DNA of 22,521 nucleotides, from positions 1-22,521 of the IMG/VR virus record IMGVR_UViG_3300037585_003129. One strand, given 5' to 3'. The stretch's first letter is position 1. Every line of letters begins with the position of its first letter. The position numbers and the translations under genes are program-made. The DNA is from a virus. Shown here in pieces: positions 1 through 7,636 of the stretch. The notes under the pieces were generated by a model, which searched no databases, was not told the origin of the DNA, and saw only the letters and a list, made by a program, of their open reading frames with translations.

Positions 1-438
1 ACCTGATGCCGTGCCGCCCTGCACAGCGAAGCTATCATTGCCAGATGCGGTTGGGGCTTCACCAATTGCAACGGCATTTCCACCAGTTGCGCTCGGCTGT
101 GCTGATGGGCTGCTTTCATTAGCAGCGTAGAGATCAGGTGAGCCGCCAATATCAGCTGCCGAGGCCGTGACGAAAACCACCGCATTGCCGGTGAGGTTTA
201 ACAAGCTGCCCGTGCTGCTTTCGCCAAGTGTTCGTGAAAGAGTAGTCCCAGAGGCCGTGTAAGTTCCAGAACTTAGCTCCCAGCTATCACCATCTTCAAT
301 GACAAACCTGACGACATCAGAATTGCTCACCCCTGCCGCAGCGAAACTTTGGTATCCGTCTGAGGCAGAGCCAAGAGTTATTGTCCCACTGCCAGTGGTA
401 CTGGTGGTCATCTTGGCTCTGTTGACTAGCTTAACCAT
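1..438 (-). CDS. Tail appendage/fibre-like protein with beta-roll repeats (3' end cut by window)
   Basis: An open frame of 146 codons starts with ATG at 438 and runs off the left edge, so only the N-terminal part is visible. The start is preceded by AGGAGCGACCTT. The protein begins MVKLVNRAKMTTSTTG and is rich in Gly, Ser, Thr and Ala with almost no Cys, as is usual for phage fibre or decoration proteins. The segment near residues 36-85 (SDVVRFVIEDGDSWELSSG, then a TLSRT motif) resembles the short beta domain that opens many phage tail proteins. From about residue 118 the chain reads SATGGNAVAIGEAPTASG and then GNDSFAVQGG, the pattern of left-handed beta-roll repeats of YadA-type trimeric adhesin heads. 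It lies just downstream of a Gp80-like tail protein. I infer a trimeric host-contact appendage; receptor and total length cannot be judged. Confidence 0.7.
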   Translation of the reverse strand, partial: MVKLVNRAKMTTSTTGSGTITLGSASDGYQSFAAAGVSNSDVVRFVIEDGDSWELSSGTYTASGTTLSRTLGESSTGSLLNLTGNAVVFVTASAADIGGSPDLYAANESSPSAQPSATGGNAVAIGEAPTASGNDSFAVQGGTASG

Positions 439-457
439 AAGGTCGCTCCTAGTTTAG

Positions 458-847
458 TTAAGCGATAGTCAGGTCGATTGCACCAGCGGCAAATTGAAGG
501 CTGTCGCCGTCTGCTACTGTTTTGTTTGTTGTCATCGCACCGTGCCACAAGAGGTTGCCGGTTGTTGCTGCATCGAAAATCCCGATGTGCGTGACAGTGC
601 CAAACGACCCGCCCGATGCGGTGAAAGTTTCGGCAGATGTGTTGGATGTAGTTCCGCCAGTTCCGGAAGCTGTGTCCCATGTGACAGCTTGGCGGGCGTA
701 GCCGTTTCCGCTGACTTCAGTTCCTCCGCCGCTATCGCTGGGCGCAGCGGTAAATAAAGCCAAGTGAGTGGTCGAGGGGGCTGAGCCGGTGTTTTTCATT
801 AACCAGTTCAGTATTAAGTTTTCTGCGTAGTCTGAAAGTGCTGCCAT
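458..847 (-). CDS. Gp80-like tail/virion protein
   Basis: This gene encodes 129 residues with an ATG at 847 behind an AAGGAA ribosome-binding site. The sequence opens with a helical segment (LSDYAENLILNWLMKN), then THLALFTAAPSDSGGGTEVS, YARQAVTW, and FGTVTHIGIFDAATTGNLLWHG. I recognise this order from a small conserved tail-associated family found in many siphoviruses and podoviruses (Gp80-like). Members lie among tail or neck genes, and their biochemical role is poorly defined. The context fits: the head-tail adaptor is immediately upstream and the beta-roll appendage gene follows after 19 bases. The length is normal for the family as I recall it. A structural, probably tail-tip or fibre-associated, role is inferred. 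Confidence 0.7.
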   Translation of the reverse strand: MAALSDYAENLILNWLMKNTGSAPSTTHLALFTAAPSDSGGGTEVSGNGYARQAVTWDTASGTGGTTSNTSAETFTASGGSFGTVTHIGIFDAATTGNLLWHGAMTTNKTVADGDSLQFAAGAIDLTIA

Positions 848-860
848 TGTTCTGTTCCTT

Positions 861-1481
861 TTAAGCTATCGCCCGCGGGCGCATTTTTAAACTAGACGAA
901 CCCAGACGGGCGCGCTGATCTTGGACTTTTAAGGCGCCCACAGCCTTTTCGTAAAGACCAGCCCACACGCCAAGCCTTTGGTCGTCATCTAAGTACGGCG
1001 CCGCTTGCATTAGTGTCGCGTATAAATACACGTCCGGCGCGTAGTCTAGCAGCCAGTTTGTCGCGTTACTATCCGACAAGGCCGGTATCTTGGCATAATA
1101 CGTCAGCTCGGACGTATAATTGCTATCAGGCGCCGGAACTACTTGAATTTCCGCGCCGACGTGCGTGTAAAACAGCGGCTTGCCAGCCACGTTAAATTTT
1201 ATCTTCTCTTCAGCCGCTTGATCGGGGCTCACAAATTCCAGCGTCACAACAGGAGACGTGTTGATCTGGTAGCGTATTGTCTCAACCCAGTCTGTCGGGG
1301 TCGCAAAGTATTCGGTGTTTAAAATAGATGTAGCCCGAGACACCATGCGGTGATCTCTAACATCTCGGTTGATCTGCGCCTGCGCCAACGAAATAAACGT
1401 CGGTATTACCGACGTTAGATCCGTCCTAAGCAGCCAGTCAGCAACCGCCGATTTTAGCTCTGTATAATTCGCTATACTCAC
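861..1481 (-). CDS. Head-tail adaptor (SU10 adaptor-like)
   Basis: The product is 206 residues. The start codon is GTG at 1481 and overlaps the upstream stop in a GTGA, which indicates translational coupling. It is mainly alpha-helical with a central beta section: helices at the N-terminus (YTELKSAVADWLLRTDL and FISLAQAQINRDVR), a central segment with FATPTDWVETIRYQI, and a C-terminal helix pair (YLYATLMQAAPYLDDDQRLGVWAGLYEKA). This layout matches the ring-forming adaptor proteins that bind under the portal in podoviruses such as SU10. The SU10-type capsid protein two genes upstream supports the assignment. The final basic residues (LKMRPRAIA) resemble C-termini that insert into portal crevices. 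The family call rests on memory of the sequence pattern and on synteny. Confidence 0.75.
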   Translation of the reverse strand: MSIANYTELKSAVADWLLRTDLTSVIPTFISLAQAQINRDVRDHRMVSRATSILNTEYFATPTDWVETIRYQINTSPVVTLEFVSPDQAAEEKIKFNVAGKPLFYTHVGAEIQVVPAPDSNYTSELTYYAKIPALSDSNATNWLLDYAPDVYLYATLMQAAPYLDDDQRLGVWAGLYEKAVGALKVQDQRARLGSSSLKMRPRAIA

Positions 1482-1777
1482 AACGTACCGCCTCTCGTCC
1501 GGAATACCTTGTTATTTCCATCATTGAGCCACTTGCGTAGAGCCTTTGGGTCGTCCGCTATGCCTCGTCTCTTCAGGTCATAATACACCGAAAGAGGGAT
1601 CGATGCTACCCTGTTCAGATCTCTCCACCGGTCAGGCGTATCATTGTAAGACCGCTTATTAGCCTCTGCGATTTTTGTTGCATCTTGTTTTGTCTCGACG
1701 ACGTATTCACCTTTTCCGGTGACGTGCCAGTATTTGGTTATGCCGGTCGTCGGATCGTGGTCAAATATTTTGCTCAT
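1478..1777 (-). CDS. Conserved phage protein of unknown function between capsid and adaptor genes
   Basis: This 99-residue protein starts with ATG at 1777, with GAGGAGGG about six bases upstream. It is charged and soluble with no membrane segment. The N-terminus (MSKIFDHDPTTGITKYWHVTG) looks like a short beta-hairpin. The C-terminal half is helical and ends in a stretch (KALRKWLNDGNNKVFRTRGGTL) that I recall from equivalent small genes of other environmental phages. It follows the major capsid gene across a hairpin terminator and is coupled to the adaptor gene by a four-base overlap. That position suggests a head-completion or neck role, but no function can be read from the sequence. Confidence 0.75.
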   Translation of the reverse strand: MSKIFDHDPTTGITKYWHVTGKGEYVVETKQDATKIAEANKRSYNDTPDRWRDLNRVASIPLSVYYDLKRRGIADDPKALRKWLNDGNNKVFRTRGGTL

Positions 1778-1794
1778 AAACCCTCCTCAAAAGT

Positions 1795-1816
1795 GGGGCG
1801 GCGATGACGCCGCCCC
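1795..1816 (-). terminator. Hairpin terminator after the major capsid gene
   Basis: A perfect nine-base-pair stem (GGGGCGGCG with CGCCGCCCC) closes a four-base loop seven bases past the capsid stop codon. On the minus strand it is followed by ACTTTT, a short T tract. Placement right after the major capsid gene suggests it partly stops transcription so that capsid message exceeds that of downstream neck and tail genes. The next gene has its own strong ribosome-binding site just beyond. The short T tract suggests incomplete termination. Confidence 0.7.
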
Positions 1817-1822
1817 TCTGTC

Positions 1823-2776
1823 TTATGATGTTGTCAGGTCGAAAACGCCACCGTGTGCGCTCTCTGTAACCTTGAGGCCAGCCTCGACAAGCAACATCGC
1901 TTTCTCGGCGTCGCCTGTCTTCGCGAGCGCTACTGTCTGGATTGGACGCAGATAGCACACTGATGCGTACTCTGGGTCCAGCGCAAAGGCATCACGCTCC
2001 CGCTGGAACCGGTTTGGTACAACCTGAAGAGTACCAAAATCAGAGAGATACACGTCAGCCGATCCTACAATAGTTGTAGGTCCGTCAGATGGCGCCATAT
2101 AACGCTGCGCCGCGATGCCCGCAAAACCAGATACAACGGTCTTGTTGTACGGTCCAACCATCAAGATTGATGGCTCACCGCCAGCGGTAAACGCTTGCTG
2201 CATTACGTCCTTAACCATAGCCTCGGTAAATGCGCGCTGCGTACCATCGTTCCGAGCGTCTGAGCCGTCGGTCGCTGTTGGGTCAGTACCACTTCCGCCT
2301 TTGCTGGTGTTGGTAGCAATCCACGCGCCCAAGCCGGCAGTCTCTCTAGCAGTGCTAGAATTACCCGCTACGCGTGCATTGTTATCAAGCAAAGTCGCCT
2401 CTAGGTCGCGCTTTAGCTCTTTCCCGCGCTTGGCCAATTGGTAGCTCATCTCATCGTTGCGGCCTGCCGCTGTTTGATCTGAGAGGTTGTCAGCTACGAT
2501 GACAGTCCGGCGCAGAATGTGCGTATAGTTGCCGGTGCGGGTTGTCGCCGCAGTGCTGTCAAATGAAGAGACATCATCGCCATCAATAACGGCTGTAGTG
2601 CTTGATGAGGCAAGCGTATCAAGCTGCCATTCAAAAAACGTGTTATTTACGTTTTCTGAGCCCACGTTGCTTTGAAACGGCGTGGTTTCAGGGCTGATGT
2701 TCTGGATTACGTTTGATAATTCCTCGCGTATGCCGATGCTGTTAAACGAGGAAAAGGTGTTAGCTACTTGTGCCAT
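1823..2776 (-). CDS. Major capsid protein (SU10-type, HK97 fold)
   Basis: The product is 317 residues, starting at ATG 2776 four bases after the scaffold stop, with AAGGG upstream. The N-terminal region (IREELSNVIQNISPETTPFQSNVG) and the following FFEWQLDTL, then TGNYTHILRRTVIVADNLSD and the long helix near LAKRGKELKRDLEATLL, match the SU10 major capsid family (formerly DUF5309). These have an HK97-like fold with an E-loop and spine helix. A mid-region RAFTEAMVKDVMQQAFTAGG followed by GFAGIAAQRYM fits the A and P domains. The C-terminal part carries the catalogue-typical VYLSDFGTLQVVPNRFQ motif. Upstream scaffold and portal genes confirm a head module. No N-terminal maturation protease is seen nearby. 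Confidence is high from sequence and position. Confidence 0.92.
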   Translation of the reverse strand: MAQVANTFSSFNSIGIREELSNVIQNISPETTPFQSNVGSENVNNTFFEWQLDTLASSSTTAVIDGDDVSSFDSTAATTRTGNYTHILRRTVIVADNLSDQTAAGRNDEMSYQLAKRGKELKRDLEATLLDNNARVAGNSSTARETAGLGAWIATNTSKGGSGTDPTATDGSDARNDGTQRAFTEAMVKDVMQQAFTAGGEPSILMVGPYNKTVVSGFAGIAAQRYMAPSDGPTTIVGSADVYLSDFGTLQVVPNRFQRERDAFALDPEYASVCYLRPIQTVALAKTGDAEKAMLLVEAGLKVTESAHGGVFDLTTS

Positions 2777-2780
2777 TATT

Positions 2781-3785
2781 TTACCCTTTACTTAGGATTT
2801 CACTGATTGCAGCCGCGGCGTGCTTGACGCGGCCAGTTTGCTTTGAAAGCTGTTGCGCTTCTTGCGTGGCATTTTTAGGTCGCGGAACCGACGAACGAGA
2901 GCCAGCTTTTAAAGTTTTGGCGCGCGGCTTTTTGGGCTTCTTCTTTGCCCCGTCGGCGGCGCTGATACCTTTCTCATAAAGCATAGCGTTCCTCGCTAAT
3001 TTCACCATAGTCGCGTTGACCAACCCGCTGATATCTTCATCAGTAAAGCCTTGTTTCACCAAATAGCCGTGCACCTCTTCGGCCTCCCTTGCCGCGACTT
3101 TGTTGTCGCGCCACTCTGGAATAACCTCCGGCAAGATGCCTCTCTGCTCTTCGACGTAGCGCTGCTGCAATGACTGCATTTGCGCCTGCTTGGCTCCGTT
3201 TAAACGGGCTTGCTCTGAGCCAATAGCTTGCAAACGAGCCTGACGGTCCTCTTGCTGCTTTTTCCATTGTCTCTCGGCCTTCGCTGCCATTGTGGGGTCT
3301 GCGTCGTACAGAGTGTCCCAGTCCGGTTCCGTTTGCTGGCTGTTCTCAATTTGCTGCCGCAGGGCAGGCAAGAGTTGAGAATACTGCTCACGCTCTCGCT
3401 GCAACTCTTCGCCCGCGTCGGTCAGCGCTCTGCGCTGCTCTGCGACCTCTTGAGTTTTGCGAGTATAATCCCGATGCCTCAGATGTCCCTTCCGAAGGTC
3501 GTCGACCGTCATCTCTTCTCCGTCTACTTCCACCATAGTGGCTAGTAAGTCGAAGGATTGGTCTTCTTCCCCTTCAAGTCCATCGTCCTCTTCGAGTTCG
3601 GCCTCTGTTTCCTCGGGCTGGTCGCCCGCCTCCTCTTCAGCCATTTCGACCTCTGCCTCTTCGGCTTCAGTCTGTAGCGCATCAACGGCCTCCGCAGTAT
3701 CCTCGTCGGGTGCGAACATAGCGCTGATTGCATTTTGAGCCTCTGTCAGGCCAATTCCCTTTTCGGGAGTGTTGGTTTCTGCCAT
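2781..3785 (-). CDS. Capsid scaffolding protein
   Basis: The product is 334 residues with the composition of a phage scaffold. Residues about 25-75 are extremely acidic (runs such as EEAEVEMAEEEAGD). A region near residues 88-110 holds the short conserved-looking VDGEEMTVDDLRKGHLRHRDYTRKTQE. A long Gln/Glu/Arg-rich coiled coil covers roughly residues 110-230. The C-terminal tail is strongly basic (KKKPKKPRAKTLK and VPRPK), ending in a short helix. Scaffolds typically use a basic helical C-terminus to bind the inner face of the capsid protein. The gene sits between portal and major capsid genes, the usual place. The start is ATG at 3785 with a modest AGGATATTAGAG leader. No protease domain is visible. 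Confidence 0.88.
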   Translation of the reverse strand: MAETNTPEKGIGLTEAQNAISAMFAPDEDTAEAVDALQTEAEEAEVEMAEEEAGDQPEETEAELEEDDGLEGEEDQSFDLLATMVEVDGEEMTVDDLRKGHLRHRDYTRKTQEVAEQRRALTDAGEELQREREQYSQLLPALRQQIENSQQTEPDWDTLYDADPTMAAKAERQWKKQQEDRQARLQAIGSEQARLNGAKQAQMQSLQQRYVEEQRGILPEVIPEWRDNKVAAREAEEVHGYLVKQGFTDEDISGLVNATMVKLARNAMLYEKGISAADGAKKKPKKPRAKTLKAGSRSSVPRPKNATQEAQQLSKQTGRVKHAAAAISEILSKG

Positions 3786-3806
3786 CTCTAATATCCTATT
3801 ATGCCT

Positions 3807-4049
3807 TTATTTTGCTTTTATTGCAATCGAGGCATTATCCTTCATTGCGCGAAGGGATTGCCGAACAAGTTCGATCCCCCGCAGTTTCATATAAGTAGCC
3901 TCACGACCACTGCTATCGTCAGGGTCGGACAACTTAAAGTCGCCCCAACATTCTCTCTCGATCTCTTCGAGAAATCTCGACAAATCTGTATCCTCAAGAA
4001 GCCGCTCTGCGGATCTCCCGTCGTCGATGATTTGCTGCTTAGTCTTCAT
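3807..4049 (-). CDS. Small unknown protein between portal and scaffold genes
   Basis: This gene encodes 80 residues and overlaps the end of the portal gene by 11 bases, with ATG at 4049 and AAGGGTGCGGTGA upstream. The protein is predicted helical and charged (LLEDTDLSRFLEEIERECWGDFKL and YMKLRGIELVRQSLRAM) and has no membrane segment or metal motif. Tight coupling to portal and scaffold suggests a head-assembly accessory role. I do not recognise a named family. Confidence 0.65.
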   Translation of the reverse strand: MKTKQQIIDDGRSAERLLEDTDLSRFLEEIERECWGDFKLSDPDDSSGREATYMKLRGIELVRQSLRAMKDNASIAIKAK

Positions 4050-6162
4050 TCACCGCACCCTTGATGACGTCACCTTGCGCTTTCATAACCTCGCGGTTAA
4101 TCGCCATATCGGCGCGGATCTTCTCGACGTTAAGCGCGGTGCCATATTTGGCTTTCATTTCTTCAGCTTTAACAAACAGCTCTGCGTCCAGCTCGTCACG
4201 CTTACGGTCGTCATCCATTATCATCTTCTCGCGCTCAAGCTGCAACTCCGCAGCCTTTTTCTGGATGTCCGCCTGAATTTGCTGGATCTGAACCTGAATG
4301 AGCATCTCGTTTATATCCGGCTTATCGTCCTTTGGCGGCGGTACGAACTGGCTCGGGTCGCTCCAGAACATTGACGTGTCCTTAAAACCAGCCAGCTCAG
4401 TCATAGCCTTCAATGTGTTTGACAATTTGCTGATATCTGTAAGCGGGTTTTGTCCGCCCATTGTGGTCATTGCTTCTTTCTGCATTTCGCCGATCTGGCG
4501 CAACATCATCATGCGCTCGGTGTCGCTGCCGCGCCCCAGAGCCACGTTGATGTTGACATCCATATTGGCATTCCACGCGGCTGGGTCGATGGGGACAAAC
4601 TCATTCCGCAGCCGGATCATCCGCGGCGCATCCTGATGTGTTGTGATTAAATGCAGAACAAGTTTATAGAGCTGCTTCATCCCAGTCTCGGCGAAGATGC
4701 GGGCAATCAGCTCTATGTGTTGCTGAGCGGCGTTTACAGTAGCCGCAACCGCCGTTGCAGTGCTCGACTGTAGCGCATTGGCATCGAGCCCCGAGGACGC
4801 CTTAGAGATGCCCGTGCGGGCCTCTTTGACCTGATCCATATATTGCAGGACCGGAAAGGCTTGCTGGCCAACAAACGGCATACTCAGGGGCTGAACCTGA
4901 CCGGCTGCGCGCTGGCGGATGATCGATCCGACCTCGGTGTTCATTACATCTTCGATGTTTACCATACCCTCGACCACAGCGACCCGCGGGTGGATCGACA
5001 TCGCCAAACTGTCAAGAGTGTTACGCATAATCACCGATTTGATCCGCTGGATATCCATAACCACGTCCGCAGCCGACATGCCAAACATATCGTGCGGCTC
5101 GGGGTCAGGGCAGAACGTCGCGAACGGCGCCATAGTGCACGGCTCGTTCATCAGGATCTTGTTGCCGTCTCCGGCGGTGCACACCTTGCGCAGCTCTGCC
5201 ACGCCGTCACCATCGTAGTCGACGCGGATGTAATTCTCGACGTACATGACTTTACGCATTGCGGCGTCATCGCGCGAGTTCATCTCATTTGTCAGAGATG
5301 GGTTACGCGTGCGGCGCTCCATATTCGTATTCATGTCATCGTGCGCGCTGGCGAGCCCCTCGACCTCTTCCTCTGAGTATCCCATACTGATTAGCTCGGA
5401 TACGGTCACGATGCGGCGGTGTCCGACATATTCAGCCTCGGAGACAGATTTGGCCTCGCGCGAAATCAGGAACTCCTCCGGTGGCACAGCCTCCAGCTTC
5501 ACACGGCCGTCTGGGTGCATATACTCGACACGAACGTCGTGAACCATCGGGACTGGCATCATTTCACCAGTCAGCGGATCTTGCATCGGCTCGCCTATAG
5601 GCTCGGATGACTGCACAATAATTTCGGCGTCAGAATTTGACGCCAGCGCCGCTAAAGCCGCGTCGTCTAACCCGCTGTAATTGTACGCTTCAATGCGCGT
5701 CTGGTCGTCCCACCAGCACTTCAGAACGCCGACCTTGCGGATCAAAGCGTCCTTAAATGCAGAATATGTCGAAAGAAAACCCTCGTTATCTTTGTTGATG
5801 ATGAAATTTGCATAATCTGTAGCCTGCTCAGCGGCGGCAACGTCCTCTTCAGACGTCGGGGAATATTCCACGGTGCGATCGGAGCCGTGGAAAATACGCA
5901 TCAAAGATGGCAAAATTGCCTGCACCGTATCGCGCACGTCCATTGACACGACTTGGCTGCGCCCTTCCTCTTCGTCGCCAAACTTCTGGCCACGATAATA
6001 CTCGGTCGCCTTGGCCCGCGCCGGAGATATGGTGTTGTCGATGTAATCGACCGCGTCATCAATCTCTTTGCCGATAATGCTTTGCAGCTCGATTTCGTCC
6101 ATCGCGTCTGGGTTAACAAGCTGCTCAAGCTCATCCGACATATAGCTTACATCTTGGTCCAT
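4039..6162 (-). CDS. Portal protein
   Basis: The product is 707 residues, starting at ATG 6162 with AAGGAAAAATA upstream and sharing one base (TAATG) with the preceding stop. The N-terminal third carries portal features: a helical DDAVDYIDNTISPARAKATEYY segment near residue 35, a MDVRDTVQAILPSLMRIFHGS segment near residues 74-94, and a beta-rich wing region with VEYMHPDGRVKLEAVPPEEFLISREA. The middle has an aspartate-rich DYDGDGVAELR loop and a DVVMDIQRIKSVIMRNTLDSL stem-like helix. The last ~90 residues form a long amphipathic helix (MLIQVQIQQIQADIQKKAAEL), as in the extended barrel of P22-type portals. The length is near that of P22 gp1 and SU10-type portals. It forms the dodecameric ring for packaging and ejection. 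Confidence is high. Confidence 0.93.
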   Translation of the reverse strand: MDQDVSYMSDELEQLVNPDAMDEIELQSIIGKEIDDAVDYIDNTISPARAKATEYYRGQKFGDEEEGRSQVVSMDVRDTVQAILPSLMRIFHGSDRTVEYSPTSEEDVAAAEQATDYANFIINKDNEGFLSTYSAFKDALIRKVGVLKCWWDDQTRIEAYNYSGLDDAALAALASNSDAEIIVQSSEPIGEPMQDPLTGEMMPVPMVHDVRVEYMHPDGRVKLEAVPPEEFLISREAKSVSEAEYVGHRRIVTVSELISMGYSEEEVEGLASAHDDMNTNMERRTRNPSLTNEMNSRDDAAMRKVMYVENYIRVDYDGDGVAELRKVCTAGDGNKILMNEPCTMAPFATFCPDPEPHDMFGMSAADVVMDIQRIKSVIMRNTLDSLAMSIHPRVAVVEGMVNIEDVMNTEVGSIIRQRAAGQVQPLSMPFVGQQAFPVLQYMDQVKEARTGISKASSGLDANALQSSTATAVAATVNAAQQHIELIARIFAETGMKQLYKLVLHLITTHQDAPRMIRLRNEFVPIDPAAWNANMDVNINVALGRGSDTERMMMLRQIGEMQKEAMTTMGGQNPLTDISKLSNTLKAMTELAGFKDTSMFWSDPSQFVPPPKDDKPDINEMLIQVQIQQIQADIQKKAAELQLEREKMIMDDDRKRDELDAELFVKAEEMKAKYGTALNVEKIRADMAINREVMKAQGDVIKGAVNED

Positions 6163-6284
6163 TATTTTTCCTTCGCAGCCTTACGTTTACGCTCGCATTC
6201 ATCTTCTAAAATTTCTTCGTCTTCGGCCCACTTGCCGTAAGGCCGCCTATAAAGCCCGCCTAAAATTTTTACTTTATCGTTCAT
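6162..6284 (-). CDS. 40-residue charged protein coupled to portal gene
   Basis: A 40-codon frame runs from ATG at 6284 to TAA at 6162. Its start overlaps the upstream stop by one base (TAATG), and its stop overlaps the portal start in the same way, strong evidence that it is translated. The peptide begins MNDKVKILGGLYRRPYGKWAED and ends with a highly charged helix (CERKRKAAKEK). It has no membrane segment. Function is unknown; a portal or head cofactor is possible. The frame also carries the AAGGAAAA used as the portal ribosome-binding site, so keeping that spacing could be part of its value. Confidence 0.6.
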   Translation of the reverse strand: MNDKVKILGGLYRRPYGKWAEDEEILEDECERKRKAAKEK

Positions 6285-7636
6285 TATTTTATCCCGATCT
6301 GCTTCATGTAATTCAGAAGATCAATCGCCTCCTGATCGCTCGGCATACCCTCGGGCTTAAAAGTCCACGACGGCATAAGCCCAGCCTTTTGGTCACCGTA
6401 AATGGTGTCCTTAGACGCCGCTTTCCTGTTGGCCTCTCCATATGGGCCAAAATTCAGCCAACTGTTCTGCCCTCTTGTCTCTGCCGCCATAGCGCCGCGC
6501 GCCTCGGGAGAATACATCCTGCTATGCTCCAAAAATGCGCGCTCTTCGCCTTTATGCCTGAAAAATGGGTTTCCGGAACCAAAGTGCCCAAAAATGTCAT
6601 GTACGGCCCTGAACGCATCATTCGCAACAGCGTCCTCTTTATCGCCAACCTTACCAACTTTTACTAGAAGCGGGTTCGCCGCCGCGTCAAAGCCCGAGCC
6701 GGACCCATAGCCCATTTCTGTTGGGAAAACCCACAAGTTTCCACGCTCAACAACGTCCTGATAGCCAAGAGCGGGAGAAGCCTCGTATGGGTCGTCCATC
6801 CCCTCCTTCATAAACTTAAATTCAATGCCGCTGTCTTTTAACACTTTATATTGATCCAGTGTCTCTTGGATCATCGCGTCGTATGCCTTTTTTACGTCCG
6901 GATCATCGGGCGCGTGCTTCATCATATCGTAGGCCGCAGCGATAAATTGCGCGCGCTCCTCACTAAACGGCGGGTATTCATAAAACCCCGTCGTATCCAT
7001 ACCCCGCTTTTTCATGTAACTAATTGCCGCGTCTTCGATGGGGCTTATGGGTTTTGCCGCAAAACGACCTTGCTCGGGCAATATCACCGCGCTGGGCTTA
7101 CCACCGGCGCCGGTGTAGTTGTCTGGCCTCTCTAAGCGCTGACCGATTTTATACGTTTGAGCTGCGGCCTGACCTATTTCTGGCATCTCCTGACGCGCAG
7201 ACTGATACGAGTGTTTTAGCCCCTTGCCTACCAGAGCAGCCTCACCAGCCGCCAGAGCAGCGTTAGCAACTGCCGCGCCCCTGTTGCCCCGAGAAGACTG
7301 CAACACCGCCTCGCCGGCAGGCAAAATGGGGCTGAGCGGCGACATAGACACAAGGCCAAGTCCCTCCATAAATCGCGTCAGCCCATCCGCGTCTCTGCGG
7401 GGCGTCGGGCGCCCGAGCAGGCGCTCAGAGAAGTCTCTGGCGGCGTAGTTCGACATCCCTAAAGCGCGCGCAGGCTTCTGAACCGCTCGGCGCGCCAATT
7501 CCACAAAAGAGGGTGGCGAAGCTGCGGATAGCTGGGGCGTGACGACCTCCTCCCAGCCGTCATCAGCCGACCGGTAACGAACGCCAGTCGCGGGGTCGAC
7601 CATATGCTTGGTCGCCATTACGGGAAATTCGGCCAT
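6284..7636 (-). CDS. Large unknown protein with HDIFGH metal-site-like C-terminal domain; possible ejection protein
   Basis: The product is 450 residues from ATG at 7636, behind AGGGGGAACCTA. Residues 1-170 are low in recognisable motifs, with an Ala-rich helical stretch near 105-150. The C-terminal 250 residues look like one globular domain. They contain FKFMKEGMDDPYEASPALGY (274-293), then HDIFGH (346-351), EERAFLEH (364-371) and ETRGQNSW (386-393). The clustered His, Asp and Glu residues resemble a metal-binding active site. I recall similar motif sets in large proteins of other environmental phages but no established function. It lies between the transglycosylase and the portal in one operon, so a virion protein delivered with DNA is plausible. 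Peptidase, hydrolase or nucleic-acid enzyme are all possible. Confidence 0.7.
   Translation of the reverse strand: MAEFPVMATKHMVDPATGVRYRSADDGWEEVVTPQLSAASPPSFVELARRAVQKPARALGMSNYAARDFSERLLGRPTPRRDADGLTRFMEGLGLVSMSPLSPILPAGEAVLQSSRGNRGAAVANAALAAGEAALVGKGLKHSYQSARQEMPEIGQAAAQTYKIGQRLERPDNYTGAGGKPSAVILPEQGRFAAKPISPIEDAAISYMKKRGMDTTGFYEYPPFSEERAQFIAAAYDMMKHAPDDPDVKKAYDAMIQETLDQYKVLKDSGIEFKFMKEGMDDPYEASPALGYQDVVERGNLWVFPTEMGYGSGSGFDAAANPLLVKVGKVGDKEDAVANDAFRAVHDIFGHFGSGNPFFRHKGEERAFLEHSRMYSPEARGAMAAETRGQNSWLNFGPYGEANRKAASKDTIYGDQKAGLMPSWTFKPEGMPSDQEAIDLLNYMKQIGIK

Noticed and set aside
4843-5376. 177-codon plus-strand open frame inside the portal gene
   Set aside because: It is a mirror of the portal coding strand, rich in His, Asp and Arg, without a start signal.
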